Assembly: GCA_025093985.1 (NCBI GenBank)
Contig: JACAAK010000002.1
Span: 2,232,001 to 2,296,000, forward strand
Direction of reading: 5' to 3'
Source of the DNA: Calvatia gigantea
Lineage: Eukaryota > Basidiomycota > Agaricomycetes > Agaricales > Lycoperdaceae
DNA length: 64,000 nucleotides
The notes below the pieces were generated by a model, which was not told the origin of the DNA, did not search any database, and saw only the letters and a program-made list of their open reading frames with translations. Every line of letters begins with the position of its first letter. The first letter of the stretch is position 1. A program made the translations under genes and the position numbers. Below, piece by piece: positions 56,547-64,000 of the stretch.

Positions 56547-57530
56547 ATGTCCACTCCACACAACTCCAATGTGAATCTGGTCACTCTGGCCTCAATTCAC
56601 AACAGCCTGGTGGCTTGTGGTCTAGAAGGAGAGGAATTGGAGAACCAAGTGGCCAAAATAGTGGACATACTGTGTCCAGGGTGGACAGGTATGCCCCTCT
56701 TTTTCTTCTCTGGCACTTAGTGTGCTAATCCTCACCTCTAATCTCAGGCAGACCACTCTGAGCACCCATGCCACTTATTTGGCCAGTACTTACATTTATC
56801 ACACCAGCCCCTACTATTGGTCTCCTGCCAAATGAAATGTTTACATTCTCTCCCATTCAGACCTCCTTTAATGCTCCCAGGCCTTCAATTAGGCCACAGC
56901 CCATTATCTATCACCTAGGAACTGGTGCCCATATTCCTCCAGGCATGCAGGCTGTGATACTACTGCCAGTACCTATTGGTGCTCTTCTTTTTACTCTATT
57001 TTGTTATTCCTGAACTGACTCATGATCTTAGCTATATGTCAGTCATTGCCATCCTCTTCTAAGCCAAAAAAGTCCTGGAAGCACACTGAGAAGGCATGTC
57101 ATTTGTCTATTCTAACTGTATTTCTTATTTGACCACTTATTTAACAGGACTTCAATGTCCTGACCCTAACTCTGGCAGTCCTATCTGCCTCTACTAACCC
57201 CTTAATGTCTTCCATAGCAATGGGAGGACCTATTGCAACTAGCCAGCCTTCTTGCATGGCTGCTCCCAAGACTCCTGGTGCCCTCATTGATGTAAGTTAT
57301 TTGGTTTATGACTATTTTTATCTTAATCTAATTTCATTCATCTAGCCTGTGGCTGCTCAGCTTGCTTGTGCTGTAGGCTGCTCAAGCTAAGGCAGAGGCC
57401 TAGACTTGTCAACAAGCTACAAATATGTCACCAGATGATGCCCCACCCAAGAAACATACTTGTAAGGCCATCACCTCAGCCAAGAAGACCTTTACCACTC
57501 CTGCCCTCTCTGTATCATTGTCTGTCTCTA
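56547..57530 (+). pseudogene. Unidentified spliced gene, 3' part displaced by G1 copy 2
   Basis: First exon from ATG 56547: MSTPHNSNVNLVTLASIHN.., with LEGEELENQVAKIVDILCPGW, ending at a GTATGC donor near 56684. Later open segments carry FNAPRPSIRPQPIIYHLGTG (about 56850-56925) and SMAAPKTPGALID, which ends at a clean GTAAGT..CTAG intron (about 57292-57345), and finally DDAPPKKHTCKAITSAKK before the LTR at 57531. I could not find a join set that keeps one frame throughout, and a TAG appears near 57400. Family not recognised; it may be a host gene fragment or a transposon gene. Confidence 0.35.
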
Positions 57531-58152
57531 TGTCACAACCTGTACATGCGCTCACCCGCTTCACCCGCTCTTACCCGGACTATACTTTATATTTTATTTA
57601 CCATTTGCTCTCATCTGCTCTCCCCCATCTCCCCTGCTCTCCATTCTTACTATTATGTCTGACGTTAATTTCTGATTATCCTCCTTGTACATTTCTCCAG
57701 TCATCATACCTACTCCCGTTTCCCTTGCAATCCCTTTTACCATTCATATCGTTCCTGTTTCACCTTATTCCTTTTAGCTAGTTGCATTCCTGGTGTTTTT
57801 ATCTAGTGGCCATACCTGGCCCGCACCTGAAGTCGTAGTAGTTTCCTTTTGTAGAACCACACTTCCTCGCGTATATAAACTGTAGCTACTTCGCCTGTAA
57901 TCCTCAGTCTGAAATCTACTTAGCGACACACTACTTCTATTCTACCTCTGTCTCTGTCTCTGTCTCTGCCTCTGACTCTGCCCTCGTCCCTTATTCTGAA
58001 GTTAGGACCACTTGTCGGCAGGAGGGCACAACACATACGTTGAAGCCACAGTCCTCCCAAGTTCGCCTGCTTCATCCATCTTTGTCCGCATCCACGCATC
58101 ATTCCGGGTGTCTAGACTCTGGTCGTCTCACCTGCGTGACCCACGCTTAACA
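57531..58152 (+). repeat. G1 copy 2 5' LTR
   Basis: 622 bp; TGTCACAACCTG..CGCTTAACA, with the AGTCTGAAAT start site and the downstream ATTTCAGACT primer site both intact. Confidence 0.9.
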
Positions 58153-58202
58153 GTATTTCAGACTCCCAACTCCTGCTGTTGATTTCTATTCCTTCACTTA
58201 CT

Positions 58203-59780
58203 ATGGCTACATTTGTCAGAACTAAGACTGGCGCAACTGTTCGTTGGTCCCTTCGCAACAATCCCAAACAAACCCCTTCATCAACCCAATCCACCCCCAG
58301 AACTCAGAGATCGAAACGGTCCCACCTATCTGTTCCAGGCGACTTCCCACAAAACTCCCCTAACCCCTTCGCAGAGCTGATCTGGGAGGAACTTCCCAAA
58401 CATAGCTCCGGCCCACATCGGGGCCTGAATAGTGGAAACAGCATAGGTGGCACAGTCCCACCTGGAGATCCTGGCTACCCTGGTGGTGGTGACTATGGTA
58501 TTAATGATGAAGACAACTATGGCGATGACCAGAACGATGGTCTAGAATATGCTGATTACCCTTACCCCAATCCTGATGATGGTGGAGGCAATGGGCCTGG
58601 AGGCAATGACGAACCCGAGGAACCATCGGATGATGATGACGATGGTGATAATGAAACAAGCACTAGTGAGCTGCATGGCCGTCGGGGACTTGATCGCCCT
58701 CTAGCCCACACTATTAGATCCCTTGCTAACGCCATAGACGATTGTGCCCGCTCTCAGCCACCCCAGCCTCCTCGACCTCCCCATACTAAGGCCTGCAAAC
58801 CCGAACCATTCAGCAGTGCCAACCCCAATGACCTTCCTCGCTTCTTTTTCCAATGTCAACTCTACTTCCACACCAACCCTACACAATTCACATCTGATAC
58901 CACCAAGGTCAACTTTGCCCTCACCTTCCTCACTGACATCGCTCTTTGCTGGTTTGAAACTGGTATCGACCAGGAAGAGACTCAAGGCATATCCCATGCC
59001 TGGTCCACCGACTGGGATGAGTTCACCACTGAGCTCAAGACCAACTTCGGTGTAGCCAACCTGAAGGGCGAATTGGCCGAACTCCTGGAGAATCTGAAGA
59101 TGAAGCATGGTGAGAAGATCACCACCTATAACGTCGAATTCATGCGGCTCTCATCCTGACTTCGATGGGGCGATGACATCCTCTGCTACTGCTACTACAA
59201 AGGCCTCCCTGATCGTCTCCAAGATGCCCTCTCTTCTCGCCCCAATGGCAAGCCCACCTCGTTCAACGAAATGCATGAAGCAGCCATCATCCTCAATAAT
59301 CGCTATTGGGAACATCAACATGAGAAGACCCGTGCGAAGGAAGCGGCTGAATCAGCATCCGCTTCTCTCAACAGGAAGTCGGGTAACAACCCTGGACCTT
59401 CCTCAAACAAGGCCAGCAGCAGCAACAACAACAGCAACAACAGCAACAGCAACAACAACAACAGCAACAGTAACAAGCCCAACCACAGCAGCAGCAAGGG
59501 CAACACCTCAAACAAACCCACCAACACTACTCCATCCTCCTCTACACCCGCCAAATCGTCCTCCCCTGCTAAACCCGACTTATCCAACAAACTCGGCAAG
59601 GACGGCAAGCTGACTACCGAAGAATGCAAGTGCTGCCTCGACAACAACCTCTGCCTGTTCTGTGGCAATGCTGGCCACAAGGTTAGCGAGTGTAGGAAGA
59701 AAGCCGCTTTGACTGCAAAGGCTGTCGCCTGCAAGGCCAAAGTGGTTGGGGAGAGCTCTGAAAAGAGCTCAGAAAAATGA
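58203..59780 (+). pseudogene. G1 copy 2 Gag, one TGA stop
   Basis: 525 codons in register with copy 1. The single stop is TGA at 59157-59159, where copy 1 has CGA (37941-37943). Many Arg codons have become His, Gln or Cys (for example ERKRRLD to ECKCCLD). The zinc knuckle CLFCGNAGHKVSEC and the Asn/Ser tract are kept. Confidence 0.85.
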
Positions 59781-62700
59781 GTGGCGGCCCTCAGGACTCT
59801 GCACAGGCTGAGGACCGCGTTGAACTCACCTGTGCCACAGAGTGTTTTTGACTCAATGCTTCCGCTCTTTCTAACCCCAATTCCCTGCAGCTCTATCTCA
59901 CTTCCCCTTCTGTTTCTTCATCCGCTTCATCCGATCTCATCTGCTTCAAGGCTCTTGTTGATAGTGGGTCTACCCATTGCTTTGTGGACTCTGACTTTGT
60001 ACATTCATATGATCTTCCAACCACGCCCATTCCTCCTATTGAACTTTGTCTCTTTGATGGCTTGTCTAATGCATACATTACTGAACTAGTGAAGCTTCCT
60101 GTTACCTTTGACTGTGGTGAATCTATGACTCTGGACTTTTACGTCACCCGGCTTGACTCTTCTTGCTCTGTGGTTCTTGGATATAACTGGCTCACCCGCT
60201 ACAATCCGTTGATTGACTGGGTTCTGGGCCATATCACTTTCCAACCGCTTCAGCCTGAACTTCCTGCCACTTCTGCTCGCAGTGTGTCCATTCCAGTCGC
60301 ACCTGCATCCTCTGCGGCGTCCGCTTCAGCTGTCCCACCTGTCACCTCACAGTCTTCACCATCTGCTTCTTCTGCCACTTCTGTTATGGGCATGGTTGAT
60401 GCGGCTCATCTGCACATCTCACTGGTTAACGCCACCACCTTCCTCCATGCCTCTTGCCTCCCTGGTTCAGTTCAGTATAGCCTCAATTTCAACGACCCAT
60501 CTATAACAGCTTCCTCCGCCTCTGTTGAGGAGCCTCAGGACGACTGGTCCCATATTCCGGAAGAGTACCACAATTTTGCTGACATCTTCAGTAAAATGAA
60601 GGCTGACAAGCTTGCCCTGCATCGGCCATACGACCTCCAGATCAATCTCAAAGAAGGTGGCCAACCACCAGTTGGTACCATCTATTCCCTATCTCAGGTT
60701 GAACTAGAGGCTCTATGCAAATTCATTGACGAAAACCTTGCTATCGGATTCATCCACCCCTCCAACTCCCCTCACGGAGCCCCTGTCCTCTTTGTCAAGA
60801 AAAAGGATGGTTCACTCCATTTATGCATCGATTTCCGATGTCTCAACTGCATTACCAAGAAGGATCGCTACCCCCTTCCTCTTATATCTGACCTACTCGA
60901 TTCGCCCCGCAAAGCCTGCATCTATACCAAGATTGACCTATGCCACGCTTATCACCTCGTCCACATCGCAGAAGGTGACGAATGGAAAATGGCCTTCCGA
61001 ACCCGCTACGGATCGTTTGAGTGGCTCGTTATGCCTTTCGGCCTTACCAATGCACCTGCTGCCTTCCAGCAGTTCATGAATGACATCTTCAAAGATCTCT
61101 TAGATGTCTGTGTTACAGTCTATCTTGACGACATACTCATCTATTCGGACAACATCAGCGTACACCGCAAGCAAGTCTGCAAGGTTCTCAAGTGGCTTAG
61201 GCAGAATGGTCTCTACACCCGTGCAGATAAGTGTGAATTCAAGTCTGACATGGTTGAATATCTTGGTTACGTTCTTTCCCCTGATGGTCTCAAGATGTCT
61301 GAGGACAAGGTCAAGATTATCCAGGACTGGCCAGAACCGAAGAAGATCAAGGACATACAGTTCTTCTTAGGTTTCGCCAATTTCTATCATCGCTTCATTT
61401 ATAACTACTCTGACATTGTAGTTCCTCTCACCCACCTTACCCGCAAGGGTATTCCTTGGAACTTCAATGATAAATGTCAAGAGGCTTTCCAATCATTGAA
61501 GGATGCTTTCACCTCTGCTCCTATCCTGACCCACTGGATCCCTGATGCTCAAATCATTGTCAAGACAGATGTATCTGACTATGCACTAGCCGCCATCCTC
61601 TCTATCGTCACTGAGGATGGTGAAGTTCACCCCATGGCTTTCTATTCCCGCACATTCACTTTGGCCAAGTCGAACTATGACACACATGACAAGGAACTAC
61701 TGGCTATCTTTGAAGCCTTTAGGATCTGGCAGCATTATCTTGAAGGTGCTTCCCTTCCCATTGACGTGGTCACTGATCATAAGAATCTGGAATACTTCTG
61801 CACCACTAAAATCCTTACCCGCTGTCAAGCTCACTGGTCCGAATTCTTGTCACAGTTCAATCTCACCATCTGCTTTCACCCCAGCCGACTTGGTATGAAG
61901 CCCGATGCTTTAACTAGACGATGGGACATCTACCCTAAAGGGGGGAATAATGGCTATGCTACAGTCAATCCTCACAACTTCTGTCCAGTCTTTACTCATG
62001 AACAACTTGCAGCCTCCATCCGTGCTACTTATCTTTATACCCCTTCCCTTCACACAGCCACGATCATTGACCTCGATCAGCTGCATTCCGATATCCTTTC
62101 ATCTCTTCCGCAAGACCTGACTGTGGCTCAACACCTAGCCAAACCCGAAGGACGCTGGACTGTAGATTCATCCGGTTTTCTCCGCCTTGATGACAGGATC
62201 TACGTTCCCAATGTTGACAATCTTCAACTTTGCGTTCTACAGTACAAGCACGATCACATCCTTTCTGGACACTTCGGTCAGAACAAGACTCTGGAGTTAG
62301 TCCGATGTGATTACACTTGGCCCAAAATCTGCACGACAGTCAAAGATTTCTGCAAATCCTGCATCACCTGCATGCGCTCTAAGCCACAATGACACTGACC
62401 TTATGGAAACCTCAAGCAGCTCCCCATTCCTGAATGGCCATGGAACTCTATCTCTATGGACTTCATCGAGAAACTTCCCACATCTTCCAACTACAACACT
62501 ATCCTTGTTATCGTTGATCGCCTTACCAAGCAATCTTTGTTCATTCCCACTCATGACACCATCACCTCGGCCGAACTTGCCCACCTATTCGTCATTCATG
62601 TATTCTCGAAACATGGCGTTCCAAAACATGTTATGTCTGATCGCGGCTCCGAATTCGTTTCGCACTTCTTCTACTCGCTTGGACAAGCACTGGACATGAA

Positions 62701-63535
62701 GTTACACTTTACCTCCAGGTATCACCCTGAGAGCGATGGACAAACCGAACAGACTAACCAGACTCTCGAGCAATACCTCCGCATCTACTGCAACTACCAG
62801 CAGGACAACTGGGCTGAGTTACTGCCACTAGCTGAGTTTGCCTATAACAACGCTCCTAGTGCCACTACTGGTGTCTCCCCATTCTTCGCTAATAAAGGCT
62901 ATCATCCCAACATCACAGTCTACCTGGAACGCGACTTGGCATCTGCACATGCACGTCAATTCATCGTCGACCTCGATGAACTCCACACAGTACTCAAATC
63001 TGAGATCAAGCAAGCTCAAGAACGGTACCAGTCATCCGCTGATACCCGCTGGACACCCGCACCTAACTTCACAGTTGGGCAAAAGGTCTTTGTTAAGGCG
63101 CAGTTCTTCCGCACGACTTGACCGTCGAAGAAACTCTCGGAAAAGTATTTGGGTCCTTATGAGATTATCGCTCAACCTGGTTCCATTTCTTATACTCTAT
63201 GCTTACCTGACTCAATGTGTGCCGTTCACCCAGTATTCCACATTTTGATGCTTGAATCTGCCACACCTAACCCATTTGACAGCTGCTCTAACCCGCCTCC
63301 TCCACCCGTTGAAGTTGAAGGCGAGCCAGAGTACGAAATCGCCCGCATTGTTGACTCGAAGATCGACCATCGACGTGCCTGCAAGTTATTATACAAGGTC
63401 ATTTGGTTGGGTTATGAGGATACTGAAGAAGAGTCTTCTTGGCTGCCTGCTACTGAATTAGAGCATGCAGCTGAACTTGTGGCAGATTTCCATACAGCTT
63501 ATCCTGCTAAGCCTGGTCCCTTGCGTTCTTTGTAA
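59777..63535 (+). pseudogene. G1 copy 2 Pol, four TGA stops
   Basis: Same 1252-codon frame as copy 1, with TGA at 59849, 62390, 62396 and 63119; copy 1 has CGA at the first, third and fourth, and shares the second. RT keeps VYLDDILIYS, but FRGLNR has become FRCLNC. RNase H has KTDVSDYA in place of ETDASDYA. The integrase keeps the second catalytic Asp (SDRGSEF, GAT at 62639-62641) that copy 1 has lost. Chromodomain readable to the end. Confidence 0.88.
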
Positions 63536-63662
63536 CACTTAATGGACTTATTTTCACTCTTATTCATGGACAGACTTTTTTTTTATTGGACATTCAACTT
63601 TATTAAACATCAAAATCACGAGGAGCGAGGAAAGCCATGTTCACCTGCACACCCTCAATCCT

Positions 63663-64000
63663 CATGCTGGCCCCCTTCCACACCCTCTTCCGCACTATCT
63701 TCTTTTTCTCCACTCTCCTCTGCACTTTCTTCACTTCCTTCCTCTCCACTACTACCGTTTCCCTTCTCTTCCTCATCCAAGTCCATCTGCTCACCCCCTT
63801 CTCGCACCAGTCGTGACGGCCCCTCACCCCAGTCCTTGATGTCGATGTCACCCGCCTCATCCACATGCCATCGGATATCCACACCAGGCAGCCATTCTGC
63901 AATCTGTCCTGGACATTCAGTCCTTCCTGTGTGCTGAGGATCCTGTTGACTCACCACCAGGCCGAGGGCGCGGAACTCCTCTCCATTTGCAATGGTCTCC
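63663..64000 (-). pseudogene. G1 copy 2 antisense gene, 3' exon, partial
   Basis: Minus-strand frame running in from the right edge: ..LGLVVSQQDPQHTG, IAEWLPGVDIRWHVDEAGDIDI and the acidic Glu/Ser tail, as in copy 1. Open as far as visible; Arg-to-Trp/Cys changes match CpG decay. The zinc-cluster exon is outside the window. Confidence 0.6.

Larger units (their letters stand above)
57531..64000 (+). mobile_element. Chromovirus G1, copy 2, right end beyond window
   Basis: Collinear with copy 1 from the 5' LTR to the antisense gene, gag and pol having exactly the same lengths. It carries many more CpG-to-TpG/CpA changes than copy 1. The 5 bp left of the LTR are CTCTA (57526-57530); the matching right-hand duplication would be outside the window. 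Confidence 0.9.

Overview
The window looks like nuclear DNA of a basidiomycete fungus, most likely an agaricomycete. Two conserved eukaryotic genes have 38-59 bp GT-AG introns, and the rest is packed with fungal-type chromodomain Ty3/Gypsy retrotransposons (chromoviruses) and a Tc1/mariner transposon. The class is inferred from these traits; no rRNA or other taxonomic marker is present.

Region 1 (1-5268) is the only ordinary gene space. A NUF2 kinetochore gene (minus, cut by the left edge, six exons) and a BLM/Sgs1/Rqh1-type RecQ helicase gene (plus, 13 exons) diverge from a 128 bp promoter that carries an ACGCGT MluI cell-cycle box. The RecQ gene has one apparent +1 frameshift between Walker A and motif Ia.

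Region 2 (5269-28415) is an AT-rich, CpG-poor graveyard of retroelement pieces: long LTR-like repeats named here W and Z, solo LTRs with intact target-site duplications, and ends of chromoviruses named G3, G4 and G5. It is reshuffled by segmental duplications of 1.4-4 kb that copy the same insertion junctions.

Region 3 (28416-47285) is nested. Chromovirus G3b (minus) is split by G2 (plus, TSD TAAGA), and G2 is split in its integrase by G1 (plus, 36315-44367, TSD ATGGA). The left end of this nest is also tandemly duplicated (4.37 kb unit). G1 is complete: two 622 bp LTRs, gag, pol (protease, RT, RNase H, integrase, chromodomain) and, between pol and the 3' LTR, an intact antisense two-exon gene predicted to encode a Zn2Cys6-like protein with an acidic tail.

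Region 4 (47286-57530) holds G3a (minus), interrupted in its RT by a TA-flanked Tc1/mariner element with about 213 bp inverted repeats, then a second W repeat and a poorly resolved spliced gene. Region 5 (57531-64000) is a second, more decayed G1 copy that runs off the right edge.

Two mechanisms unify the transposon part. G1, G2 and G2' carry a primer site 2 nt after the 5' LTR that is complementary to the predicted mRNA 5' end, with compensatory change between families (Tf1-like self-priming). Most premature stops in the better-preserved elements are TGA where a sibling copy or the protein family has CGA, and catalytic Asp-to-Asn changes also fall at CpG, which points to methyl-CpG or RIP-like inactivation.
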